Below, in pieces: positions 1 through 7,641 of a stretch of DNA of 23,259 nt; positions within the stretch are counted from its first letter, which is position 1, and each line of letters opens with the position of its first letter. Source of the DNA: Nitrospira sp. SG-bin2 (lineage in GTDB: Bacteria; Nitrospirota; Nitrospiria; Nitrospirales; Nitrospiraceae); the NCBI GenBank assembly GCA_002083405.1, contig LVWT01000029.1, positions 1-23,259 on the forward strand. The letters are read 5' to 3'. Position numbers and translations under genes: made by a program. The notes beneath the pieces were generated by a model. That model ran no database searches and had not been told where the DNA came from. It saw nothing but the letters and a program-made list of their open reading frames with translations.

Positions 1-289
1 TTGGACCAAGGGCCACCACTTCAATACACCTTACACCTTGCTCAACTTCCTCTATTCAGTTGTCAAAGAACGATCGCACTCTCCATGCGAGCCGTGCACT
101 ATACAGCGCACAATCTCCCATGTCAAGGGACCCGCTCGAAAAAAATTCGGGTAGTTTCCCTCAGGCACCGCACCGTGACTCGCCGTCAGGCGCGGTCATC
201 AGGCAGGAACAAAACAACCATCGAACAGGTGGGAAGATACCAAAGGTAAATCAGGAGAGTCAAGCATCATTTCCGTGTATATTATAGCC
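1..289. other. Left-end non-coding stretch
   Basis: I see no convincing gene here. The open frames are short, overlap one another on both strands and have no recognisable domain. An AT-rich stretch at about 276-284 (TATATTATA) could serve as a -10 element for the gene starting at 290, but it lies so close to that ATG that transcription would leave almost no leader. A small interrupted pairing around 130-152 (ACCCG with CGGGT across an A-run) is too weak to call a terminator. Confidence 0.4.
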
Positions 290-1327
290 ATGTCGATTCG
301 CTCTACATTCCTTGCGTTGCAGCGTCGAACGATCCTCAAGAGCCTGGGCCTCGGCACTCTTGCCGGCCTGAGCGGAGGATGCGATGCGGTCGGTGGAATT
401 TTCGGCCGGATGTTTGCCGTCCCTCCGCGCGAGACAACGTATTTCACACCCACATCAAAATTCTATGTCGTCAACTATGCAGACGGCGCAGTCTCCGCAT
501 CACGGGACGTGAACATCGAACAATGGAAACTGAATATCAAAGGCGCCGTCAAAACCCCGATGGCATTGGGCTGGCGCGATTTGCTCAACCGCGATTCGTA
601 CGATCAGGTGTCGACGCTCATGTGCATCGATACGTTACCGGGCGGAGATAGCATGGGAACCGCGACCTGGCGCGGCATCTCGCTCAAGAAGCTGTTGCTG
701 GAATGCGGCGCCGATGAAGACACCGCCCGCGACGTCGTCTTTCGCGGCATCGACGGCTACGACGACAGCATCCCCTTCACGCGCGCGATGCAAAACGATG
801 TGATGCTCGCTTTCCTCATGAACGGAGAAAAGCTGACGAGAGAACACGGCTTTCCGGTACGCCTCATCGTGCCCGGACTCTACGGCATCAAGAACGTGAA
901 GTGGATCGCAGAAATCGAAGTGTACCCCGGCGACTACAAAGGCTACTGGCAGCGCAAAGGCTGGACCGACGACGGGACCATCAAAATTTTCTCACGCATC
1001 GATTCACCCGGGCACTACCAAACGCTGCGCGGACCGGAACAGAAATTTCGCGGCATCGCCTTCGGCGGGCCGAACTCCATCAGCAAAGTGGAGATCAGTT
1101 TCGATGCCGGCCGCACCTGGAATGAATGCGGGATTGAAACACCGATGTCGCCCTACTCCTGGGTCATCTGGACCTACGCCTGGAGACCACCGAAACCCGG
1201 CAAATACCAGACCGTCGTCCGGGCCACGGATACCAAAGGCCAGCTGCAGATCGCCGAGATCGTACGGCCGCAGCCGGCCGGTGCCAGCGGCTACCATACG
1301 ATCATTACGGAAATAGACCAGATCTAA
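290..1327 (+). CDS. Sulfite oxidase-family molybdopterin oxidoreductase, Tat-exported
   Basis: A molybdenum-cofactor enzyme of about 345 aa, probably acting outside the inner membrane. The N-terminus has a twin-arginine motif (QRRTILK, residues 11-17) followed by a hydrophobic stretch, so Tat export of the folded, cofactor-loaded protein is expected. The core holds the sulfite oxidase signature around Cys112 (TLMCIDTLPGG, then TATWRGISL); this Cys is the expected Mo ligand. The C-terminal third, from about residue 250, reads as the Mo-co oxidoreductase dimerisation domain (ISKVEISFDAGRTWN). That makes it closer to SoxC or plant-type sulfite oxidase than to MsrP/YedY, which lacks this domain. 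Substrate and electron acceptor cannot be read from the sequence, and no cytochrome partner is adjacent. A GTG at 275 in the same frame is an alternative start; neither start has a strong ribosome binding site. It converges with lspA. Confidence 0.88.
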   Translation: MSIRSTFLALQRRTILKSLGLGTLAGLSGGCDAVGGIFGRMFAVPPRETTYFTPTSKFYVVNYADGAVSASRDVNIEQWKLNIKGAVKTPMALGWRDLLNRDSYDQVSTLMCIDTLPGGDSMGTATWRGISLKKLLLECGADEDTARDVVFRGIDGYDDSIPFTRAMQNDVMLAFLMNGEKLTREHGFPVRLIVPGLYGIKNVKWIAEIEVYPGDYKGYWQRKGWTDDGTIKIFSRIDSPGHYQTLRGPEQKFRGIAFGGPNSISKVEISFDAGRTWNECGIETPMSPYSWVIWTYAWRPPKPGKYQTVVRATDTKGQLQIAEIVRPQPAGASGYHTIITEIDQI

Positions 1328-1347
1328 CTCGTCCTTCTTCCCCTTCA

Positions 1348-1364
1348 CTGGGACCAATTCCCAG
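1348..1364. terminator. Small hairpin between convergent genes
   Basis: CTGGGA and TCCCAG form a perfect 6 bp stem around a 5-base loop, between the stop of the molybdoenzyme gene and the 3' end of lspA. There is no T-run on either side, so this is at best a weak or Rho-assisted terminator. Confidence 0.25.
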
Positions 1365-1442
1365 CCTAGGCTTAACGCCCCCCCTCCAAATCCACACGGA
1401 AACACACAATCCTTATCAGAAATCGTTCATGAATCATGCGGG

Positions 1443-1942
1443 CTAAGACGTAATGGACTGGTTTCGTTGCCGAATGGATTCAAGAAAAAACAAGACCACA
1501 CCTACCGTGATGCACACATCCGCTACGTTGAAGATGCCGGTGCGAAAACTGCCGATACCGAGATTCATGAAGTCGATGACTCGCCCATCGTGAAACATTC
1601 GATCGAGTAGGTTCCCGCCCCCCCGCTTAGCACAAGGCTCCAGGCAATGATCGCAATCGTGGATAAGCCGTTGGAGACCACGAGAACCATTGTCAGACCA
1701 GCGAGCGCCAGAGCCGGCAGAGCTTGGAACAGTATCACGCGCTGCTGCTCTGAAAAGCCGGCTCCAAAACTTAGAAAGGCACCCGCGTTCTCGGCATATT
1801 CGAGCCGGATGGTATCGTGAAACCAAGAGATGGGCGCCTCAGAGACCAAATAATTTCTTGCCGCATCTTTTGTAATTTGATCGCACCCGACACAGGACAG
1901 CAGCAAAAGAACAAGCATCGCACTACGCTTCAATTTATCCAT
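1443..1942 (-). pseudogene. lspA: lspA, prolipoprotein signal peptidase, frameshifted at a G7 tract
   Basis: LspA cleaves the signal peptide of diacylglyceryl-modified prolipoproteins in the inner membrane. From the ATG at 1942 the frame reads a first membrane helix ending in CVGCDQITKDAA (the conserved D-Q-x-T-K), then EYAENAGAF, then further helices up to LVLSGG. The frame is then lost. The remaining family motifs sit in another frame (GNLLDR, VIDF, FNVADV) and run to the stop at 1443-1445. The junction is a run of seven G on the coding strand (C7 at 1618-1624). One extra G would give SGGGGNLLDR and a normal 166 aa protein. Both catalytic aspartates lie after the junction, so the sequence as written would be inactive. 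LspA is normally indispensable for lipoproteins, and this genome encodes them, so a sequencing or assembly error, slippage or a second copy should be considered. Confidence 0.87.
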
Positions 1943-1998
1943 AGCCGAAATTCTACGCCTGCCGCACCCTGCGCCGCAAGAAATCTCGCCCACCCCGT

Positions 1999-2478
1999 TT
2001 ACGGCTGGCGCATCTGCCGACGAATCCATGCTCCGGCCTGGCGCACCTCATCATACGATGCCAAGGCACTTTCATGCGTTCCACTTGTATCGGTAGTCAG
2101 CACCAAGCGCCATCGTCCTTTGAAGGCCGGCGCCTCTTGTACATTCATCACTTCAATGAACGGAAGCATGACGGTGCGACTGGGAAGTGTATAGTGAATG
2201 GCGAGCTGCCCATTCCGATAGTCCAACTGCAAAAACCCGCTCAGGGACGTGGCGTACAACATCGAAAAAATCACGAGAGCGACCAGGAAGCCACCCATCG
2301 CGCTGGGCCAGCGTCTTACCTGGTCCCTGCGATCGAGAGACCCCATCGTGAGAAGACGATAAGAAATTCCATAGACGGCCCATCCAAGCCCGATTGAAAG
2401 CATCAGAAAAACTCCGCATGCGATCGCCCACCCAGTCGGATCGCCGAACGACCAACTGGGCGATTGGAGATCCGTCAT
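1999..2478 (-). CDS. Small membrane protein with two helices and a C-terminal beta-rich domain
   Basis: I do not recognise the family. About 159 aa, with two hydrophobic segments at about residues 15-40 and 63-85 and a soluble C-terminal half with alternating hydrophobic residues (QLDYRNGQLAIHYTLP, then RWRLVLTTD). That half resembles, without proving, the small PH-like domains on bacterial membrane proteins. The ATG at 2478 is preferred because GAGG sits 6 bases upstream. A GTG at 2493 is also in frame and would overlap the stop of the upstream racemase gene as GTGA. Either way the gene is translationally close to that enzyme, which suggests one transcript. It sits between the racemase-like gene and lspA, so a role in the same envelope-linked process is plausible but inferred. 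Confidence 0.75.
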   Translation of the reverse strand: MTDLQSPSWSFGDPTGWAIACGVFLMLSIGLGWAVYGISYRLLTMGSLDRRDQVRRWPSAMGGFLVALVIFSMLYATSLSGFLQLDYRNGQLAIHYTLPSRTVMLPFIEVMNVQEAPAFKGRWRLVLTTDTSGTHESALASYDEVRQAGAWIRRQMRQP

Positions 2479-2489
2479 CTCTTGCCTCG

Positions 2490-3581
2490 TCACACCAAAC
2501 TCAGCCCCAATCCAGCGCCGCCGCTCACCACGACCACATCGAGCCGGCCTCCGGCTCCGAACATCAGTGACGGTTCGCAGAGGTCTCGCTCCAAAAGTAA
2601 CGTCCCGAACGCCCCTTCCTGAGCAATCAAGATATCCCGGTACCTGTTCGCAACCGTGAGCGCCACGCGGGTCAATATGCTCGTTTCGCCGACCTGAGCC
2701 CCGACGATGATCGGAATCCCGGCATCCTTGGCCCGCTGAGCGACGGCGAGCGATCGCAGAAGCCCGCCCATTTTAGAAACGCGAAGGTTGATAATCCACA
2801 TTGACGGCGCAGCTTCAATGGCCGCAAACTGCTCCACCCGCAGAAAACTCTCATCCAGAATGATCGGGATCTTCAGCTCGTGGGCCACTCGCCGGCATCC
2901 ATTGTAATCGCCGGCCTTAAGCGGTTCCTCGATCGCCGTGATACGACCAGGAAGCTGCTTCAGATAGGCCACAGCATCATCGGCATCGCTCCATAGATTG
3001 TTTGCATCGAGCCGAACCCGGATGCTCGGATGCCCTGCCTCAGCTATTTGTTGGAGCTTGTCGAGATCGTCTTGAAGCCGGCCCGTCACTTTGACTTTGA
3101 AGTCGGTAAAGCCGGCAGCCAGGTATCGCTGGAGCTGCTTCTTAAAAGACACAAGATCTTCAGTGCCCAGCACAGCCGAATACTGAAAGGTTCCAGCAAG
3201 CGGCGGAAGATCAAGCAATGCGTCAATCGATTGTTCCGCTTCCCTGCCGAGCAGATCCAGAACAGCCGTCTCGACGGCGCACCAACCGGCCGGATTCTCG
3301 TCGATCACCGCGCCATGCTCACCAATCCAAGCTCGCACGTCACGGATCGTGGCGAATCTCATCCACTGGTTTCGATGCAATTCCACAAACCGCTTGATCG
3401 ATGCAACCGTTTCTCCGGTCACATAGGAGCGCGGGCAACCTTCGCCGAGCCCGACCATGCCGGCATCATCAGCCACTGTCACCACTACACTCTCGGTTTT
3501 GGCGCGGACAGCCGACGCATGAACGAAGGCTTGCTTAAAGGGAATATTCAGCGATTGGACTTCGAGGCTCTTCATAACCAT
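2490..3581 (-). CDS. Enolase-superfamily racemase/epimerase (muconate-lactonizing/dipeptide epimerase-like)
   Basis: A member of the enolase superfamily, which abstracts the proton alpha to a carboxylate. Visible catalytic elements in order: KVK at about 162-164, DANNLW with the first metal-ligand Asp near 192, IEEPL with Glu near 218, LDES with Asp near 243, and SKMGG with the second acid/base Lys near 270. This two-lysine layout is that of the muconate lactonizing subgroup, which includes o-succinylbenzoate synthase, N-succinylamino acid racemase, dipeptide epimerases and muconate cycloisomerase. I do not see the D-x-D motif near the C-terminus that marks Ala-Glu epimerases; EGAFG occupies that region, so the dipeptide label is uncertain. 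The start is one of ATG 3581, GTG 3584 or ATG 3575; AGGG lies 4 bases before 3581. The upstream GH3 gene ends only a few bases away. The pairing with an amide-forming GH3 enzyme favours an N-acyl amino acid or dipeptide substrate over catechol breakdown; this is inference. Confidence 0.87.
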   Translation of the reverse strand: MVMKSLEVQSLNIPFKQAFVHASAVRAKTESVVVTVADDAGMVGLGEGCPRSYVTGETVASIKRFVELHRNQWMRFATIRDVRAWIGEHGAVIDENPAGWCAVETAVLDLLGREAEQSIDALLDLPPLAGTFQYSAVLGTEDLVSFKKQLQRYLAAGFTDFKVKVTGRLQDDLDKLQQIAEAGHPSIRVRLDANNLWSDADDAVAYLKQLPGRITAIEEPLKAGDYNGCRRVAHELKIPIILDESFLRVEQFAAIEAAPSMWIINLRVSKMGGLLRSLAVAQRAKDAGIPIIVGAQVGETSILTRVALTVANRYRDILIAQEGAFGTLLLERDLCEPSLMFGAGGRLDVVVVSGGAGLGLSLV

Positions 3582-3589
3582 CACGCCCT

Positions 3590-5233
3590 CTATCGGAGGT
3601 GCTGCGAAAAATCGAACGAACAGTCATGCGGGTATTGCAAACGAATCAACTTGAACTGTGCGTCCCGCTGCCCCCTGGCCACACAATGAGCGCGGTAGGC
3701 CTCCGCAGTACCAGGACGGAGCAGCACTGCTCGAAGCGGCTGCAACCGACCGCTCTCTCGCTTGGCCTCGTATTCCACATTCATGCGTGTCAGCTGCTCA
3801 TCGACCTTGCAACTGAACGAACTAGGCACGGCAGCCTGTTCAAGATAGAGCGTGTATCCCGCCGCGTGAACATCGGCGAGCATCACGTAGAACTCGCAAG
3901 CAATGCCAGAGGCCTTGAGAACTGTATCCACCGCCTCCACCACCTGATGCTCGTACAACTTCTCTCCTGTAATATTTGTGACACCTTTACCTTTTTGAAC
4001 AAATTGAATTGTCGGGACACGATTGAACCAGCCCGTCACTTCCACAATATCGTTCATGGCATAGCGGTAGAGACCACTCCGTGTCGTCACCAAGACCTGA
4101 TACTTCTGTCCCTGACGCAGATCTCCCAGCAAAACGGGACCTGGCGCGTGACCATCATCGTCCTTCACTTCGATGAATTCAAAAACATGTTCCTGAAATG
4201 TGGGAATACACCGATTCTCACGCACATCCACATTCAGACTCCCCAAACATTCGCTGGACAGATACCCCATCTCGATCACCGCCGTCTCTTGAGACAAGAG
4301 CGTGCGCAATTTTGGGATCAAGACCCCACAGTTGCCACCGGTCCAGGTGATAACTGCGCGAAGTCCCGGCCAGAGCGTGGCGAGATCGAGCGTCGATGCG
4401 TGCTCCGTCAAGGTTTGCAGGTAGGCGAGCCGATGGGCACTGACGGGAATTGGTTCTGCCCAAACAGCACTCTGTGAGAAAATTGGATGCCGTGGCCCAA
4501 CAGTCAGCGCTTCAACCAGATGCGGAAATTCAGAACGGATGACCTCCAACAATTTTAGGATAGTCGATGGATTGGGCGTCGCCAGAACCGACAGTGCTTC
4601 GGCAGCCACCGCACAGGCCGCTATTCTTAGATATTTCAGCCGAACATCGGCAACAGAGAGAATACCCTCCGGCAGCACACTCTTCCGCCGAATCGCCTGA
4701 GGCAAGGCTTCATTCATCAACCCCGACATCGAGCCATACGGCGCACCACCGGGCAACTGCCCTTCAACCGTTTGACCAGCGATCACCAACACCTGTCCAT
4801 CGTAGATTCCTGGCACACCTGCCCATTGCGCGAAGGCAAAGAGCCGTTGATACTGGTCGATCCATTCCAGTGCCGACCTGACCATCGGCAGATGCTTAGG
4901 CTTTCCTGTAGTCCCACTGGTTTGTACATAATGGACCGGCTGTTCCGCATTCAGCAGACACTCCCCGCTTTGTTCTTGACCCTCAATCTGCTCGCGAAGA
5001 TCCTCGAACCCGAGCACCGGGACCGCCCGGCTAAATTCTTCATAAGATCGGAGCGAGGCGAATCCATGTTGCCGTCCAAACTGAGTGTTCCGTTGTGAAG
5101 CGAGGATCGACAACAAAAGTTGGCATTGAATGGCCTCAGGTTGCTCGGTGTGCGCGAGCAACGGCAACCATTCCCGATCACGAATGAGGCGCATGGCCGC
5201 CTCAATGGTAGAGCGATCAACGTGCTCAGGCAT
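3590..5233 (-). CDS. GH3 family acyl-acid amido synthetase
   Basis: GH3 enzymes belong to the adenylating superfamily. They activate a carboxylic acid with ATP and join it to an amine, typically an amino acid; in plants the acids are auxin and jasmonate. This 547 aa protein has the ATP-binding loop TSGTTGKPKHLPM at 105-117, a GYLSSECL motif near 323-330, and the conserved block SGLYRYAMNDIVEVTGW near 386-402. It continues with KGKGVTNITGEKLYEHQV near 414-431, a hallmark of the family. Length fits bacterial and plant GH3 proteins. It is probably cytosolic, with no signal peptide. It starts at ATG 5233, 6 bases after the hydroxylase gene ends, without a strong ribosome binding site, which suggests translational coupling. 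The acyl and amine substrates are unknown; its neighbours suggest a fatty acyl or hydroxyacyl chain joined to an amino acid. Confidence 0.92.
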   Translation of the reverse strand: MPEHVDRSTIEAAMRLIRDREWLPLLAHTEQPEAIQCQLLLSILASQRNTQFGRQHGFASLRSYEEFSRAVPVLGFEDLREQIEGQEQSGECLLNAEQPVHYVQTSGTTGKPKHLPMVRSALEWIDQYQRLFAFAQWAGVPGIYDGQVLVIAGQTVEGQLPGGAPYGSMSGLMNEALPQAIRRKSVLPEGILSVADVRLKYLRIAACAVAAEALSVLATPNPSTILKLLEVIRSEFPHLVEALTVGPRHPIFSQSAVWAEPIPVSAHRLAYLQTLTEHASTLDLATLWPGLRAVITWTGGNCGVLIPKLRTLLSQETAVIEMGYLSSECLGSLNVDVRENRCIPTFQEHVFEFIEVKDDDGHAPGPVLLGDLRQGQKYQVLVTTRSGLYRYAMNDIVEVTGWFNRVPTIQFVQKGKGVTNITGEKLYEHQVVEAVDTVLKASGIACEFYVMLADVHAAGYTLYLEQAAVPSSFSCKVDEQLTRMNVEYEAKRESGRLQPLRAVLLRPGTAEAYRAHCVARGQRDAQFKLIRLQYPHDCSFDFSQHLR

Positions 5234-5239
5234 ACATCG

Positions 5240-6115
5240 TCACACAGCCGCTTTGTCCAACCCAGGATAGAACGGCGCCGCCATCTGTTGCGTGAAGCCG
5301 GTTGGGTACCGGCGGTTGATGAGCCCCAGCTCCTCCACCTCACAATCCGATGGCAAATAGCGAGTCCCAAAGAGCCAATCCCAGACAATGAGATGATTCC
5401 CGTAGTTGTGATTGGACTCCTCCTTGATCATGGAGTGGTGCCAGCGATGCAGCTCGGGTCCACTCATCAAGTAGTTGAGCAAGCCCAGCTTCACGTCGAC
5501 ATTGGAATGCTGAAAGAACCCGTTTACCGCATAGAACACAAAATACAGACTGAGCACAGCCGGAGGCACACCCATGACAATAAACGGCAGCGCATCGAGG
5601 AGAAATTGCAGACTCTTGTCGATCGGATGGAACCGACCGACGTTCAACGTGTACAAGCGGTGAGGCGAATGGTGGACGGCATGGAACCGCCACAATGGTT
5701 CCCACTCGTGGCTGATCCGATGCAACCAGTATCGCGTGCTATCAACCACCAGCGCCATCGCGATGGCTTGCAGTGGGATCGGCCACTCCCTCGGCCAGAT
5801 CGCATAGCTCAGCCAGTCTCGCCCGGTCCATAGCTCGAAGAGGGCAAAGGCGACTCCGATCGAGAGCAGTTTCGGCCACACGACATGCACGAGTGCGAGA
5901 AACGCCGAGTCTTCAGCCACTTCTTTTCCCGATGGCTTCCAGGAGACCCGATAGGGCATCCGCACCTCGAGCCAGATGATAAGCAGCGTTCCGATGGTCA
6001 CCGGCAGATACGTCGCCAAGAGAATCCCTGCTCCCGCTTCCATGAGACTCACATTAGCCCATATGCTGCCGAGCATCACGGCAGGATAGGTTCCATACTG
6101 AATCACTTTCTTCAT
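5240..6115 (-). CDS. Fatty acid hydroxylase / sterol desaturase family protein
   Basis: A 291 aa integral membrane di-iron oxygenase. The three histidine clusters are intact: HRISH at 132-136, HAVHH at 145-149 and HRWHH at 223-227, with an extra FQHSN at 201-205. Several hydrophobic segments precede and separate them (about 8-50, 70-95, 112-127 and 172-200), as expected for active-site metal ligands held on the cytosolic side of the membrane. The family hydroxylates or desaturates lipid chains; bacterial members include OlsE of ornithine lipid metabolism as well as sterol and carotenoid enzymes. The start at 6115 has GGGAG 7 bases upstream and overlaps the previous stop as ATGA. The gene is followed after 6 bases by the GH3 gene. 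A lipid substrate is well supported by family; which lipid is not. Confidence 0.9.
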   Translation of the reverse strand: MKKVIQYGTYPAVMLGSIWANVSLMEAGAGILLATYLPVTIGTLLIIWLEVRMPYRVSWKPSGKEVAEDSAFLALVHVVWPKLLSIGVAFALFELWTGRDWLSYAIWPREWPIPLQAIAMALVVDSTRYWLHRISHEWEPLWRFHAVHHSPHRLYTLNVGRFHPIDKSLQFLLDALPFIVMGVPPAVLSLYFVFYAVNGFFQHSNVDVKLGLLNYLMSGPELHRWHHSMIKEESNHNYGNHLIVWDWLFGTRYLPSDCEVEELGLINRRYPTGFTQQMAAPFYPGLDKAAV

Positions 6116-6594
6116 GCCGTGTCTCCCAGGCTCGTGGATCTGATGGCCCGGCCGGCTGTCATATGAAACCTTCCGTAGACCAAGAGGAACCCTGCCAGCA
6201 CCAAATGAAATACGGTGGGCAACCTCGCACTAAACCAATAGTGATCAGGAGCCACCGTCAGACCGATGATGAGTCTCATGCACATCAGTCCGAAATAACA
6301 CCAGCCTATGACAAGGAGTACGATGCCCGTTCTCGCCGACGGCATGGTCCGCGCCGTCTGCAATCGCCAGATTAAACCAGCACAAACCAGGATGATGATC
6401 GCTTGCGATACCACCAGCAACCAGTAGGGCAAAGCCCCGCTCTCCCAGGACTCGAACGGAGGAAGAAATCCGACAGGAGACCATGTCTGGAGCAATTGGG
6501 CGCCCACACGAAAGCAGAACAGCAGTAAGAGTGCCGTCAAAACCGCGGTGTAGCCGCGACGGGAACCTCGATCCGCTGGTTCGTCAGGAGCCAC
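6112..6594 (-). CDS. Four-helix integral membrane protein, unknown function
   Basis: A 160 aa protein with four predicted membrane segments, at about residues 15-35, 57-76, 90-112 and 126-145, and short charged ends. I recognise no catalytic motif. It begins with GTG at 6594 without a clear ribosome binding site, so the start is uncertain, but no later Met precedes the first helix. Its stop overlaps the start of the fatty acid hydroxylase (ATGA), so the two are very likely co-transcribed and translationally coupled. It is the first gene of the six-gene minus-strand run. A helper or transport role for the hydroxylase is a guess from position only. Confidence 0.72.
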   Translation of the reverse strand: MAPDEPADRGSRRGYTAVLTALLLLFCFRVGAQLLQTWSPVGFLPPFESWESGALPYWLLVVSQAIIILVCAGLIWRLQTARTMPSARTGIVLLVIGWCYFGLMCMRLIIGLTVAPDHYWFSARLPTVFHLVLAGFLLVYGRFHMTAGRAIRSTSLGDTA

Positions 6595-6718
6595 GATACT
6601 ATTTTAGGCCAAAAAGAAGGGGTGACAAGCAAAACTTCGGATGAACCGGCACAGGGGGAACCGTGCTTCCCGGCGGAGATCACGGAGAACCGTGAGTCGT
6701 TGCCCCTAAAGAGGCTCC

Positions 6719-7342
6719 TCATTCCATCCTGCGAGCAATCTGCGAGATCTCCTCCGGCGCCAAATCTCGCCACGTGCCCGGGAGGAGATCGCCCAGTTGA
6801 ATCGGCCCGATGGCAATTCGAATCAAACGCAGCGTGGGATGCCCCACCGCAGCCGTCATGCGACGGACCTGCCGATTCATACCTTCGTACAGCGTGATTG
6901 CAATCCACGCGGTCGGCACATTCTTCCGAAACCTGATCGGCACCGGGCGATCCGGCATCAATGGCGAATCGGTGAGTACCCGGACCTGCGCGGGTCTTGT
7001 TCGTTGACCGCTCAACATCACACCGCTTTGCAAGCGACTCACGGCGTCATCGGTCGGTTCACGCTCGACCTGTGCCAGATAGATCTTCCCAAGCTTGTGC
7101 CTGGGATCAGTGATCCGATGTGCGAGCCTGCCATCAGACGTCAGAATCATCAGCCCTTCACTGTCCTGATCAAGCCGTCCCGCAGCATACACTCCCGACA
7201 CATCGATATAGTCCGCCAAGGTCGGACGCCCACCTGAATCGGTAAAGCACGGCAACACGCCATAGGGTTTGTTGAACGCGATCGTGCGGCACACCGGCAT
7301 CGCCTTCACGACTGGCCTCTCGACTCTGCTTCCCCGATTCAT
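6719..7342 (-). CDS. rluE: RluE-type 23S rRNA pseudouridine synthase (RsuA family)
   Basis: Converts a uridine of 23S rRNA to pseudouridine; in E. coli RluE modifies U2457. The catalytic motif GRLDQDSEGLMILT is present with Asp58. The N-terminal FNKPYGVLPCF block and the C-terminal EGMNRQVRRMTAAVGHPTLRL block are typical of the family. There is no N-terminal S4 domain, which matches RluE and separates it from the RluB gene in this window. The predicted 207 aa is the usual size. Starts possible in frame are TTG 7348, ATG 7342 and ATG 7300; the last would begin almost directly at the family's normal N-terminus. It lies 124 bases upstream of the membrane-protein operon on the same strand and diverges from the OmpA lipoprotein gene. 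Confidence 0.88.
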   Translation of the reverse strand: MNRGSRVERPVVKAMPVCRTIAFNKPYGVLPCFTDSGGRPTLADYIDVSGVYAAGRLDQDSEGLMILTSDGRLAHRITDPRHKLGKIYLAQVEREPTDDAVSRLQSGVMLSGQRTRPAQVRVLTDSPLMPDRPVPIRFRKNVPTAWIAITLYEGMNRQVRRMTAAVGHPTLRLIRIAIGPIQLGDLLPGTWRDLAPEEISQIARRME

Positions 7343-7641
7343 GCGCAATCATTCCACATGCATTGGTTGAAATACCCACTCGTGCCGGCAAGCCGATATC
7401 AGGAGCAGCCAACCGAGCAAGAGAGAGAGAGTACAGCCACTATATCATCGCTGTATGACGCCTCCTACAGTCGAGGCATACAAGAACCCCTGTTTCTCGT
7501 TGTAGCCGCAGACGAATCTGGCATTCCCTCGGCAACACAATGAGAACTAAGCAGTTCTTTTCAGGCGAATGTATGAGTCGTCAGGCATCGAGTTTGCTCT
7601 ACTCAATGTGTTCCATTTGCTCTCATTCATAGGAGGAGACC
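7343..7641. other. Divergent intergenic region between rluE and the OmpA lipoprotein gene
   Basis: About 300 bases without a supported gene; promoters for both flanking genes should lie here. Visible structure: an AG dinucleotide run near 7420-7430, a perfect 6 bp hairpin (AGAACT/AGTTCT, 7543-7558) followed by TTT, and a strong Shine-Dalgarno sequence GGAGGAG just before the ATG at 7642. I could not identify a sigma-70 promoter with confidence. Confidence 0.5.
7543..7561 (+). terminator. Short hairpin with T-run in the ompA-like leader
   Basis: AGAACT and AGTTCT pair perfectly around a 4-base loop (AAGC) and are followed by TTT. It is about 80 bases upstream of the OmpA lipoprotein ATG. It could be a weak intrinsic terminator or attenuator, or chance; the stem is only 6 bp. 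Confidence 0.25.

Noticed and set aside
3599..4477. Plus-strand open frame of 292 codons opposite the GH3 gene
   Set aside because: The minus-strand GH3 protein carries every family motif; the plus frame has no domain and unusual composition.
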